DNA of 64,000 nucleotides from Hippophae tibetana. Taxonomy: Eukaryota > Streptophyta > Magnoliopsida > Rosales > Elaeagnaceae. Positions 35,478 to 47,561 of this stretch are shown here, in pieces. The notes beneath the pieces were generated by a model. It was not told the DNA's origin and did not search any database. It saw only the letters and a list, made by a program, of their open reading frames with translations. The stretch is from the NCBI GenBank assembly GCA_037013495.1, contig CM072801.1, positions 15,243,501 to 15,307,500 on the forward strand. The letters are read 5' to 3'. A program made the translations under genes and the position numbers. Position 1 is the stretch's first letter. Every line of letters starts with the position of its first letter.

Positions 35478-38400
35478 ATGGGGTTTGAGAAAGAAGGTTC
35501 AAAAAGTGGAGCAGGCTATGTAGGTGGTTTCTTTCATCTCTATGACTGGACTGGCAAATCTCGGAAAAAAATATTCTCAAGCAATTCAGATGTAGCAAGT
35601 AAACTCTGTTGCATGTGCTTAGAAATTCAGAGATACATGTGGCTTCATGATTTGGTCTTATTTCTATAGTTCTTTCTTGCAAGGTGGTTTTGGGTTTTGA
35701 AATATTTTTTTTCTCCTTATTCTCTTTGTTTTAGAGCGTACAAAACAAGGGAAGAAGAGTGGTAGGAGGAACTTGCCAACGACTCGACTTTGTCCAGTAA
35801 GGATTTAGTTACCACCAGTCATTTATTACTTTTCACAATTAGATGAGTTGATAATCTAATGAAGTTCCTTTTTATTTTTTTATTTTTTTTCTGCAGAGAG
35901 ATGAATATGAAAATGAAATTGAGGTTGGGGTTGGGTCAAGTATCAAAGGAAATATTGATTATAACAGTGTTTCATCAGTTATGGATGAAAAAGGATATGG
36001 AACTAGGCCCCCCAGCGTTGTTGCCAGGCTTATGGGATTAGACTCCTTACCCAGTTCCAGCTCTCAAGAGCCTTACTCCACTGGGTGTTTTGATACTCAA
36101 TCCCTTGGTGATGTCCATTACAACAGACAAAACTTTGATTATTATCATGACCATCAGATCGTTTTTTCTAGAAACATGCTTACTAAGGTGGACAGTCAAA
36201 TTCTGAGGAATTTTATTGAGCTCAAGTCTCAGAAGATCATAAACAAGCCGATTGAGAAGTTCCAAACTGAAATTTTGCCCCCTAAATCAGCCAAGTCTAT
36301 TCCAATCACAAACCATAAACTTTTATCTCCTATAAAGAGTCATGGCTATATTCCAAGTAAGAATGTCGATGACCTCATGGAAGCTGTTGCAAAGATCATT
36401 GAGCCAGGACCTCAAGCTACTGCCAAGGCTAGATTGCCACTAGTAGGGTCTGCTTCAGTACCATTGAAGGTTCAGGCACTTAGAGAAAAGGTGGAAGCTG
36501 TGAAGAAAGTGCCTCTGGTTGGATCTTCATCAGCTACCTCTAAAGTTTGTGATTCGAAAGAGAAATTGGTATCTTCTCGGAAAACATCCAGGCTCCCTGA
36601 TGTTTCTCGGAGGCAAGTTGAGTCAAATGCTTCCCAGTATCTTAAGGGACATCCTTTGAATAAGAGCTGGAATGGACCTCATGATACACCATTCAAGGCT
36701 TATCCTGATAAAGAGGAAAGTGCTTCTGCTTTTAGAAATAAAGGAAAATCAGTTTCACTTGCAGTTCAAGCTAAGGTCAATGTTCAGAGAAGAGAAGGAA
36801 TGAATATTTACAGGAGTGAAATGGTAGAGAGGGATCAGAGTGAAGTTAAATCAAGCCGGCTCTTTAGGAACCAACAGAGTATTCAAAAGAATTTGCATAA
36901 AAAGCCTTCTATGCAAAATGGCTCTGGCATTCTCAGGCAAAACAGTCAGAAGCAGAATTCTTTAGTTGATAAAAACAAATTCCCTTCAAAGCCTTCAGTC
37001 TCTATCTCGCAGGGTAGAAAGCTACCTTCTGCAAATTCATCTGTTGGGCGTCAGAAAAGCTCTGGTAGAAGTAGTGGAAATTGCAAATTTGGAACCAGAC
37101 AGTCAAGCTCAGAGACAACTGAAGGTGAAAAAGAATATCCCTATTCTTGTTTCAGGAATATATCCACGAAAAAACGTTCAATAGATGGAAGTTTTCAGGT
37201 AAACAAAAATCTGACCGAAGATCATATCTTGAATCACAAGAGCCAAAAGTCTGTAAAATCTAATCCAAATATTGAAAGCCACTATAGTTGGGCTGAAGAG
37301 AGCCCGAAGAAAGGTATAGATGTTGTCTCTTTTACATTCACAGCACCACTTATTAGGTCAATGCCGGACTCTGAGACCTCTGGTCACGTTGCACAAATAA
37401 GAAGTGGACATGATGTGAACCACCACAGTAAAAGATTGTTGCTTGACTCAAATAGTATGAAGTTGTCTTCACTGGGATACAGTGACGTAGGAGGTGATGC
37501 TTTGAGTTTTCTTTTGGAAGAAAAGTTAAGAGAATTAACTAATGGGTTCAGTCTTCTAGCCTTGACTCGGCCAAATCAGGATCAACTTCGAATACTCTTT
37601 GGCCCTTTCAACACAAGGTATTCGCTTTTGATGCGGATACTTCCTCATCAGAGTTAATTGATCAGGAGATCCAACATGTGTTCGCTAAAGATAAATTTGG
37701 TGACCAGTGTGAATCTCAATCTTCCTCCAACAATCCTGTATTCAGGCCGAGACAAAAGTTTCAGGTACATGATTCTGATGCATAATTCTTATTTTCATTC
37801 AGCGTTTCTCTTGTTATGATGAATAGGAGGGTCTTAGTCCTTGCAGAAACAGTTTCACCTTTCGATATCATATTGCACTGATTTTGCAGTGTAGAAAAGC
37901 TTTTGGTATTGCTGTCATAGTAGTAGTGGAGGAAATCAATCTAAGCATATGATTGATTCCTAAGCAGCTCCTTATTTTTAGGAGGAAGTTTCCTGATTTT
38001 AAGGAAAACTTCTAGCTTTATTTTCAGTTTTGTATTAGTATATTCCAGCTGTATCTTAGTGTATTACAACCGTATATTAGTCATAACAATTGTATAAATA
38101 TATATTCTGTATCAAGAAAACAGAGAAAAAAAGGAATAAGAATAATACAACTTTAAGAGAGCTTATTTTCTCTGGGGAAGACCTTTAGGTCTTGGCATCT
38201 TTCAACACCAATTTACAATATGGTATCAGAGCATTAGGTTCAGAAATCACAGTTCTTAGCCTCCTCTCACACTCCTCATCAATGACCTTCCTTTCTTTTC
38301 ATTATTCACTGGCTTATGTGAATCTGTCTCACAATTTCAGAAACCGAATTCAGGGTCTGTAAAAAGGAGAATGTGGTGTTCAGTCCCAGAGAAACTACAA

Positions 38401-41116
38401 CTGCATGGAGCCATGTTGGCCTTGCAGTTTGGTTATGCTAGGTTTCATGTTGTCTCTAGAGCTGCCCTTAATATGGGCATTAGCAAACTTATCTTCCCTG
38501 TTTGCAATATGCTGTTTGTCAGATATTCCTTTCCTACTTTACAGGCTGGACTATTTTTCCTTAAACATGCAGCACAAATTGTCCGACAAACCAACAAATT
38601 GTAAGAATATTTTCAAGGTTGGTTTTGTGAACCATGCTGCAGCAACCAGGTTTTTTGGCAGTATAAGCACGAAATTAGCATTGGATCCTTCCAAGTACAA
38701 CTCGTTTACTTTGGGTAAATATGGCAAAAGCATTTCCAGAATTCCAACTGCCAAATCTCCAACCACCAATGGTAGTGGACTTGCCTTCCCATCAATATAT
38801 TGGCAAGGATTCTATGGGTCCTCAAATGGGTTTCAATCCCAACAACAATCTGAAATCTTCTGTGCTTCCAAGTAGCACTCCGAGTTGGCAGTCTTTTGTT
38901 CTTACAAGTAGTTCGAGTTTGCAGTCTTTTGTTATTCTTCCTACAAGCAGTTCGTGTTTACCATCTTCTATTATTTTAGCAAGTAGTCCAAATTTCTAGT
39001 CTTTAATTCTTCCTACCCAGTCAGCCCTGAATGCGGGCATTTTGAACTTGCAGCCTCCATTGTTTCCTACACAAACTTCTGTAATAGGTTCAGACTTATC
39101 AACAAACTTGGTTACTAATAAGGCACCTTCTGAAGCATTCCCTTATGGTGCCTCAAGCTTCAGCTCGTCCCAAGCATTATAGATGGGAAATCTACATCAA
39201 TTTCTTCTACTCCTGATGAAATTAAAATCAAGCAGGACTCAAGTATTGCAGATCTACACTCGAAACTCATGCATCATGTGTAGGGACTAGTGTTGCAAGC
39301 TTCACCCAGAGCACACCCATTCAATTTTGTTCCAGTTTATCATCCCCATCGTTTGAGGTGGCTGGGAACACAACATTCCCAATTGGCAGTTCTCGTATTG
39401 GCTCAACTTCAGCTTCTAAACTGTTCGGTTCTGAAGCTATTACTGGACAAAGTTCGTCTTCTTCCGAGATTGTTAACTACAACAGTGAGATCCACCACAT
39501 CTAGTGCTAGTATATTTTCTCTTCGAGGTTCCTCTACAGCTCCTACCTCTCGTCTCAAACTGAGCCCATTTCAGGCATTGTTCTCCATTTGCTCTTTCTG
39601 TTTGTAGCCGAAGTCGTCGTTCATCTAAGAAACGACTGACTATCGTGCATCTGCGTTCGTCTTTGCTCAGACCAGCCACTAGACTCGAACGACTTTCAGC
39701 CATCAGACTTGCGTGACTTCAACCTTAGACTCGCGTGACTTCAACCTCAATCTCGCGCGATGTCAACCTCAGTCTCACACGACGTCAACTCAGTCTCGTG
39801 CGACATCAACCTCAGTAACCCGAGACTTCAATCATCAGTCTCGCGAAACCTAAGCACCCAGTCGCCAGCATCTTCCACTTCGGTGCATAGCCGTTGCCCT
39901 TTAGTCGGCGTTGCTCTCCAATCGGCACATTAGGTCCAAAGTCCTTTTTTTTCTTTTTTTAGCTAGCTTGGTTTGGTGTTATTACCAACATTCATGATAT
40001 ATAGTCTTAATTCCACTAGTTCTTTATTTTGATTTTTGACAAACCTTTTTAGTGACCCTTCTTCTGTTCCCTGTATCTCTCCCTTGGTTGTGCTGCATTT
40101 CCAAAATGGATTTTGATATATCTAATATCTGTTGAATATTCTCTAATCATGTTATTTCATCAGACTTTGTTTTCTCCAAAACAATATTATCAGGAAGTTG
40201 ATGAGATAGAAGACTGTGGCAGGAGCACTCAATTAGAAGCCGGAAAGTTGCATTTTGGCAGATATCCTAGTCCAATCTCAATTCTGGAACCTTCTTTTTT
40301 GAATGAAAGTTGTGATTCTTCAGTCAGTACTGATAGTAACTGTACAGAAGGTACTGGTAATAACTTTTTAGAATGTTTTGTTCCCACTATTGTATTTCAC
40401 TGAGTTGGTAAGGCATATTCTATTTGCTTGCAGGAAGCAAGTTATGTTCATCCATTCTAGCACAGGAAGTTCATGATTGTAGTTCTGCAAAGAAGCTCCA
40501 CTCATTAGAAGCTGATACAGAATTGTCAGATTCAGCATCTTCAACATCCTTTGGTACATTAGCAATAAATCGTGCAAGGGTAGTCACAGGTTTTCGGAAT
40601 TCAACTGCATGGGAACTAGGCTATGTCAAGGAGATACTATGTAATGTGGAACTTATGTTCAAGGCTTTTGCATGGGGTCGCACCCGAAATGTCATAAACC
40701 CACGTTTTTTTGATTTTATGGAGAGTAAGAAAGGAGGCTTGGATAGTAACGGTAACATGTTTAGGCTGACAAGGAAGGTTCTGTTTGATTGTGTGAGTGA
40801 ATGCTTGGATTTGAGATGCAAGCGCTATGTGGGTGGGGGATATAGAGAATGGGTAAAAGGAGTAGCAAACTTGAGAAGAAAGGAATGGTTAGAAGAAGAG
40901 GTGTATAAAGAAATTTCTGGTTGGAGAGGGACAGCGGATTCGATGGTTGATGAACTTGTGGAAAAGGACATGAGCAGCCGATATGGAAGATGGACAGACT
41001 TTGAGGAGGATACATATGTTCTTGGTATAGAGGTTGAGGATGATCTATTTAATTCATTGATTGATGAAATAGTAGCTGATATTTTTCCATTTGATCCTTG
41101 TCATCTCCCAATGTAA
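35478..41116 (+). CDS. TRM/LONGIFOLIA-like protein, 5 exons, one apparent frameshift
   Basis: Exons: 35478-35598, 35735-35796, 35897-37764, 40194-40350 and 40434-41116, all GT-AG, ending at TAA 41116. TRM proteins recruit the TON1-PP2A complex to microtubules and shape division and elongation. Seen: N-terminal G-F-E-K-E-G-S-K-S and [17 protein letters not shown] (DUF3741 signature) early in exon 3; a basic Ser-rich middle; and a C-terminal DUF4378 region in exon 5 ([28 protein letters not shown]). Phases agree everywhere except a 1-base loss at a GGG run (37544-37546): upstream of it the current frame is right, downstream the family-like sequence lies in another frame to 37764. As written the product stops at 37657 (647 residues); with one extra base it would be 963. 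Either a sequencing error or a real lesion; intron 3 also holds a retroelement. Confidence 0.85.
37913..38207 (+). repeat. LTR-like segment in intron 3 of the TRM-like gene
   Basis: Runs from about TGTCATAGTAG to CATCTTTCAACA, ending 13 bases before a perfect 12-base primer site. Its left edge is a guess from the TG...CA rule; no partner LTR was found in the intron. Confidence 0.5.
38208..40120 (+). mobile_element. Retroelement body in intron 3 (no intact pol)
   Basis: Begins with TGGTATCAGAGC at 38221-38232, a perfect initiator tRNA-Met primer site. The following ~1.7 kb has short frames rich in Ser/Pro/Leu and repeated C-A-G-T-C-T-T-T-T-G words, but no recognisable gag or pol, so it is a degenerate or large non-coding derivative. 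It lies in sense orientation to the gene. The right boundary is uncertain; intron sequence resumes before the AG at 40192-40193. Confidence 0.5.
39703..39834 (+). repeat. 22-bp CpG-rich minisatellite
   Basis: Five to six degenerate units of the type TCAGTCTCGCGTGACTTCAA, 21-22 bp apart, inside the intron 3 element. Unusually CpG-rich for this window. Confidence 0.75.
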
Positions 41117-42259
41117 GTGTTCTCTTGTTATTCTACTTCTGAATTATATGCATCTCTTTTTGCAATTGAAATTACTCCTAAAAATCCAAGTAAATCTTTT
41201 GTAATTAAGTCATTATCTTGAAAAGGGTCAAACATTCTATTTTCAATGCCAATAGAGGACATGTTATCAACCTTGACTTTGTGAGTCATAGAGTACATGT
41301 TGATCTTCATATCTCTAGCAACCATTGCCAGAGCTTGAGTTCTTTGAATCAGAATGAACAACCAAGTGTCTTTGTCTTTGTGTGGCAACGAGTTGAGCGA
41401 GTCAGAAAGATCAACATGCTAAGTGAGTCAAGTTAAAACATAAAAGTCATTATGTTTCAATTTTAGAAGGAAAAAGAAAACAAAAACCTTCTATATAGAC
41501 ATGTTGATGATTAGAAAGTGAGAATGTTTGGTTAGATGCACTAATCGACTAACGACCATAGTGACAACAATGGTGAAAACCTGAGAGCACGTATGAAAGG
41601 AAGAGACAATATAAAGCAGGACTTCCACGAACCATTTTGTTTACACCAACTATAAACGAGGGTTCTTAACAATGCATATCAAACTTTCTTTAACTAATCT
41701 CTGAGTCTGTAAATGTTTCTTCTTTTGGTTGAAAGTGGTTATTAATAAACTAAAGCACTTATTTAGATGTTTTGCAATCTCCAAGAGAAGTACTTGTAAA
41801 ATTTTGAAAAGTATTATTAATGTTTTTGGGAGAAGTAATATTACTTTTTAGAGAAGTTGTTTTTGATGGATGTTCACTTTTCATAATAACTTTTAACATT
41901 TTAATCCCAAACACCTAATTGCTTCTCTTAAAACCCTTTTTAGCCAAACAACTTCTTTTGAAGCTACTTCTAAATGAAGCACATTCAAACTGGCCCTCAA
42001 TATGTCTACTGACTTCTTCTTTTTTAAAATTTGTTTATTAGTTTAGTGCTTATAAGCTAATTTAATACTTTTTTTTATTGAATAATTTAATACTTCTTCA
42101 GTCCAATTATATTGAGTAATATGAGACTACTTTTGAGGGAGTGAAATTATATAGGAATAGTTATAGAGACCATAAATCATGAAATTACAAGGATTGAGAT
42201 TACACTATTGTATACAATATGCTTAATTTATATCATTTCTACATATTCATATTTCTACA
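41117..42259. other. 3' flank between two convergent genes
   Basis: Downstream regions of the plus-strand TRM-like gene and the minus-strand DUF7731-like gene. The 41.13-41.44 kb part has open frames on both strands but no recognised family. A MITE-like copy lies at about 41715-41999. Confidence 0.5.
41715..41999. mobile_element. MITE-like repeat, copy A
   Basis: Similar to 42606-42927 over most of its length (TTTTGGTTGAAAGT near the left, AATCCCAAACACCTAA in the middle). The right end AAGCACATTCAAACTGGCCC is the inverted form of the AGTGCTT-type left end of copy B. Left terminus is truncated. No coding capacity. Confidence 0.55.
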
Positions 42260-43925
42260 TTAAAGCAATACACCCAATCCTGTAATCATCAAACCAAACA
42301 CAACTAGAATCTGTTTTACAGCTTTGTTTGCTTTACTTTCCTCAGGTTTGATATGCTCTGGCACATTGAAATTTCCTGAAAAAAAGTGCAACATCTTATA
42401 TATATATATATATATATATATCTATATGTTGTGATCTTTAAGAACGTGTAGTGTATCTAAAAATGCTTAGTAGTAATCAACCATAGTTTCAAAAGTTTAA
42501 TAAAACTATCAATTAGTTAAAGGCGTATTTATTTGTGATTCTATTGAAATTGATTTTAGTCAAAACAATTTTAAAAGAAAGTGCTTTTAAAATGAAACTC
42601 ATAATAGGTCCATTTGAAAGTGCTTCATGTTTTGGTTGAAAGTAGTTTCTAATGGCCCAAAGCATTTGTTAAGGGTGTTTGGAATTCTCTAAAATAAGTG
42701 CTTCCAAAACTTTGAAATGCATTACTAATGTTTTTAATAGTAATACTTACATTTGGGAGAAGTATTATTGGGATGTATGTTCATTTCTTAAAATAATTAC
42801 TAAAGTTTCACTCAAAATCATATCTAACATTTCATCCCAAACATCTAAATGTTTTTCTTAAAATCACTTGATTTTAAACCAATTCTCTTAAAACTACCTC
42901 TAAGATAAGCATATCTAAACGTGCCTCATGTTTGCCTTTATCAGTTTACAGAGTCTCGAAAACAAAAACAAAAACAAAAACAAAAAACCCAAATAATTAA
43001 CCATTACCTCTTTGAGGGCCATAACTACAAGCAGCCTGAACAGTATCTCTTACATCTTGTATTGTGGCTTTATTATAAAACACAAAGTTTTTAAAGATGT
43101 TATCGATGCAGTTCAGCACCAGGTGTGTCTCTGTTAAACAAGGTCCATTGCAGTATTCATCTGTTTTCTCTTTTGGAACATTTAGATTTCCATTCTGTGT
43201 TAGTCTGTATGATTCTTCACAGCTTCTATAAGCCTGACAAATATTAACCCAAAATATGAAGGCCAAACAAAGTGTAAGAAAAATAACCATTTAGAATAGG
43301 GTAAAGATTTCATTTATATATATATTATAATTTTTTATTTAATTTGGTACCCAAATTTCACTGATTTGATTCAATTTACTGAGCAAGTTGTGTTATTTTT
43401 TTACTTTTGTTTCTGGAAGTTGTAAATCCAATGAAACCTTGAAGTTTGAGAAGTAAATAACATCTTATTACTTAAAATAACTGAAAAAAATCTCATAAAA
43501 CAAAAATATTAACCTCCTCTTGAATTAAGAAGTATATGAGTTAGTCTTAGGCATGTTATTTTTATTGTTATGAGTTTTAGGGGTAGTTTTGTTACTTTTC
43601 CAACAAAATCTTTATCCTTTAGAATATGTTACTAACATATTTAGCATTGAAACAAAGCAGAGCTTCAGCTACAATTTGAGCTGGGTCTCTATCATTATCA
43701 GCTTCATTGCCTTTTTTATCTTGAAAATCTTCTTCTGCATTCCCTGTTAAGAATTAATGAACGAAGGAGATTATTATATAGTTGTTATAATTAGAACCCA
43801 CAAGCTCAAAAACAGGGGACTATATATTTTGCCATGCGATATATACCTAACATGTTGCAGAATACAAATATAAGAATAAGCATTGCAGCTAAAACCCAGA
43901 ATCTGAAAGTTGTAAATGATGCCAT
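42260..43925 (-). CDS. Small Cys-containing secreted/membrane protein (DUF7731-like)
   Basis: Four exons on the minus strand: 43925-43847, 43743-43637, 43233-43008 and 42375-42260, with GT-AG borders and phases 1, 0, 1 that join perfectly, giving 175 residues. Residues ~1-25 are a hydrophobic signal peptide or anchor. An acidic stretch follows (E-E-D-F-Q-D-K-K), then a Cys-containing domain (L-L-C-F-N-A-K-Y, S-C-E-E-S-Y-R-L-T, Y-C-N-G-P-C, L-N-C-I-D-N-I, F-Y-N-K-A-T-I-Q-D-V, A-A-C-S-Y). The C-terminus is a second hydrophobic segment of ~17 residues, suggesting a membrane or GPI anchor. I recall this as the plant-specific DUF7731 family, of unknown function. The even cysteine number in the domain suggests disulphides outside the cytosol. 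The last exon is small and would be missed by simple ORF calling. No lesion seen. Confidence 0.82.
42398..42420. repeat. (TA)n microsatellite
   Basis: About 11 TA units in intron 3 of the DUF7731-like gene. Confidence 0.9.
42606..42927. mobile_element. MITE-like repeat, copy B, in intron 3
   Basis: About 322 bp with imperfect terminal inverted repeats: left AGGTCCATTTGAAAGTGCTT, right ...AAGCATATCTAAACGTGCCT. Repeats copy A at 41.7-42.0 kb. No clear target-site duplication; superfamily undecided (hAT-like ends possible). Confidence 0.6.
42957..42988. repeat. (AAAAAC)n-like simple repeat
   Basis: About five CAAAAA units just inside the donor of exon 3 on the minus strand. Confidence 0.9.
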
Positions 43926-46900
43926 TACAGAAGCTTGTGAGTAATCTTGGGAAGAAATGGAGCTAAATTAAGTATTTCACTAACTATTTATAAATGATTT
44001 ATTTGGTTTTTTTAGGTTAAAACAATGCATACTTAGCTTTGTAAATGATCATTTTATAGGGTTATTTTAATGTTAAAGTAGAATCTTCTACCAAAATTGT
44101 TAGACATCTTTTTCCGGATGTTCAAAATAGAGCATGTTATATGGGAAAAGTGAATTGATAGTAAAAAAAAAAAGTTGGTGAATTTAATTGGAAAAAGGGT
44201 AATTACTTGTGAGTTTGCTCTTTAAAAAATTGGAGGAATGCAAGAGAAAGGATGAGAGAGAGGTTGGTGTACAAGTCACCAACTTTACTTGCTGCCTTGC
44301 TGTGGACTTTCTAATCTGATTGGGTGTTAGAAATCTAACCAATAGTGTTACATGCATCGAATCAAATTGTCATTTGTATTAAATAATATATTAGCTTTTT
44401 GGACGTGTGACGATGAAGTAAAAGTCCAATATATTAATATTTTTAGATGTGTAATGATGAAGTAAATGTCTAATATTTATAAGAAGTTGATCAGTTTTTG
44501 TGATATAAATTTAATATATACATTAAGTTGTGGTAAAAAAAAATAATCTAAACTCTTTTTGAGGTGAGGCGAAGTTTTAGTTTTAGTTTTTTTCCAAGTT
44601 AGCTTACTTAAACTTTTTTAATTTTTACACTGATGAGTATTAAAATACTATTATAATAAATAAAGAGTAATAATAATAATAATGACTCTTGCATGTATCA
44701 AAACACCATAAACGTTTTAGTAATTCATGTATAATTTGGCTTTGTTTAAGCTTATAGAAAGTCTACAACAATTGGACTTTCAACTTAATTATAATTAATG
44801 TTTAAGACATTTTTTTTTATTGTTATACTTTTTTGGTTTAAATTTTTAATCTTATTCTTGTCTTCTTTTAATCTTTCGATTGTTACGTTTCTAATCTGAG
44901 TCAATCAACTATAACCTTACAAACAATTTAGCAAAGAATATACAACTTATAATAACAATGTCATTCTATGTAAGATATATTCTATTCCTTTAGACTTTTA
45001 GATTTATTTGAGTTAATTAATCTCAACTATTAAATTTAGGTTTAAGTAATAGCATGATTCGTTAACAGATAAAGTTTAATTTTTAATCCTATTTTATAAA
45101 GTGAATATATATATTTTTCATATCATAAAAAATATATGTTTAATATGTATTTAAAAATACAATGTATGCATATTTTTTATATTATAAAAATATATGTTTT
45201 TGTGCGATTAAAAATAAAATTATTTATGTAATTGGATAGTATAAAAGTTGAAGAGAATTTATCAATTTTTTTTAATTTTTTTTTCTTATATTGATAACTT
45301 TCAAAACATACATATCAGTGAAGGCATTGGTACAAATTAATTAGAATTTTTCCAATTAGCACTTTTTTTAAAAGGGAAGAGCCACTGTACAGTCTTACTT
45401 ATTAGAAAAATTATACTTTAAGTTTGATATATATTTTTAAATAGTTTTTTTTGTTTTTTATAAGTGATAAATAATTATTTGTATGTTTTTTTATTATTTC
45501 TATTAAGTATTTTTTTACCCAATTTATTGAAGTGTTGTTATTCAAATCAAAACAAACTCTTACCTATACAGTTGAAAAAAATGAAAAGTAATAATATTTT
45601 TATTTTTCTAATGACACTTTTTTTAATAAGGGAAAGACTAAAATGTAATAGAAATAAACATGAGATCCTAAATGTCATTTTTTTAATATGTAATAAATAT
45701 GACGGTATTTTGACTTTTTAAAAAATATTAGGTTTAAGGCACGTGCCTTGCATTCAACGTAAATTTTCATTAATATCAAATGTTCTAATATTTATAATAA
45801 AAAAATTGTTTTGGACTTAATAATGCCTATTACATATACATATATAAAAAAAGTTGTTTATTATTAGCTTATTACTTGTATTTTTTTCATTTCAATTTAA
45901 TTTTTATATTTTTATTTATTGTTTTTCCTAATAATTTGATAACAATTTACTATTTATCTATTTTTTTTATTAATTTAATATTTTTATTTTTAATTCTTTC
46001 TAATTTATTGGTTTTTATCATTATATTTATTTATTTTCATTATTTCTATTATAAAAATTAGTAAATTTTAGCTAACATGAAGTGTATAAATTATTAAATT
46101 GAAAGAAACAAATTAAAAAAAGTAATAAATATCAAATTAATTGCAAGTTTTAGTATGATATTATATTTGTAATCAATCCTAATGAATATATGATTTCTAA
46201 AGTTTAAGTTAGAGATTCAAGAAATATTTTAAATGATAAATTTAATACATGATTTGAGAAGTTAATTTTGATTCATGACATAATTAAATTATAATTTCTT
46301 ATCTTCTTTATTTTTACGTTAATTTTTTTCTTTTCCCTAATTAATCCAAAACCTAATTACCTGTTAACTTAAATTAATTCCTTAATAAACTAGTTATTAA
46401 AATTATTATTATTATTAATTCTATACGAGTTTGACCCCTTATTTCAACTGTAAGGAGTATTAACTCCCTAATAAACTCTGGTATTTTTATAAAAATACCA
46501 AAGATATTTTTAATATGTCATTTTTCATGTTTATTAGGAGCATAAAGAATTATATGTGAAAAAATAATTATATATAAAATATAAATATATTTGTTAATTA
46601 CGTTATGATATAATGATTTAAAGACATATTTTTTAGTAAATCATAAAATCTCGTGAAACATATGTCATATATATATACTTAGGATATATATTCTTTAATG
46701 TGCCTATTTTTATTAATTATTATAAATAACATTTACTATTAAATCAACTGAAATATATGATAATTAATTAAAATTTAATTTTTTTTAAATATAGATAAAA
46801 TATAAAAATAAAATAATAAAAATAAAAATATTTAAAAATTTACCTATATGAAATGTAACAAATGGCAAAAGATTTAAATCTTGCTTCATATCTGTCTTAT

Positions 46901-47459
46901 TCTCTAATAAGATTTTGACACCTCATAAAAAATCCCACATAATTTATGCAGTATTTTTATGAAGTGCTAAAATTTTGTTAACAAGATAGAGAAATGACAC
47001 GGATATAAAGACAAAAATTTCGAAGCCAGTAGGAAAATTTTAATAGAAAAACAATATTAATATTTAAACTTTGCGACTTTAAAATTAATATTTTGAGATA
47101 ATTATATATATATATATATATTAAAAACAATTATAAAAAAAAAGTAAATAGTGCCTAGTTTGTTAATTAAACTCAATTAATGTTAAATATTAATTAATTT
47201 AATTTATTAAATATTTTAAAGTTGTTATTTTAGTTATTATAGATTTTGGGTATTATTTTATTTTATTTTTTAATTTATTATTTCTCTAGTATATATATAA
47301 CTAATTTATTTATATAATTTTAATTTAATTTTTTAAAAATATATATAAAATTATTTTTCTGATAATGTAAAATAATATATGCTTAAAAGATAGAAAGAAA
47401 GAAAAGAAAAAAAAAAATACCATTGCCTTGATCCGCTCTCATCCTTTTCAAAAGTCCAA
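43926..47459. other. AT-rich intergenic DNA
   Basis: Upstream region of the DUF7731-like gene for its first few hundred bases, then very AT-rich DNA with T and A runs and an (AT)n run near 47104-47120. Frames at 45.4-46.1 kb are low-complexity Phe/Ile/Leu-rich. No gene recognised. Confidence 0.6.
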
Positions 47460-47561
47460 ATGTATCTATTACGAACTGACGCAGAAACATCACCGACTAA
47501 ATATAATTTATATAAAAAAAAACAGAGAGAGAGAGAGATAGTTCTGTTTCTTACGTGGACA

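Noticed and set aside
37913..38240. Perfect tRNA-Met primer site in the TRM-like intron read as a third EPRV
   Set aside because: The same primer site is used by Copia elements; no movement, capsid or RT sequence follows, and an LTR-like TG...CA segment precedes it.
41128..41436. Overlapping ORFs just after the TRM-like stop codon
   Set aside because: Balanced composition, but no recognised domain on either strand; more likely the 3' flank or a decayed repeat.
45464..46061. Phe/Ile/Leu-rich ORFs resembling membrane proteins
   Set aside because: Composition artefact of very AT-rich DNA; no charged flanks, no splice context.
47460..47561. ATG at 47460 as the EPRV polyprotein start
   Set aside because: The first ~34 codons cover a GA simple repeat and flank-like AT-rich DNA; ATG 47562 is the more likely start, although the frame is open from 47460.
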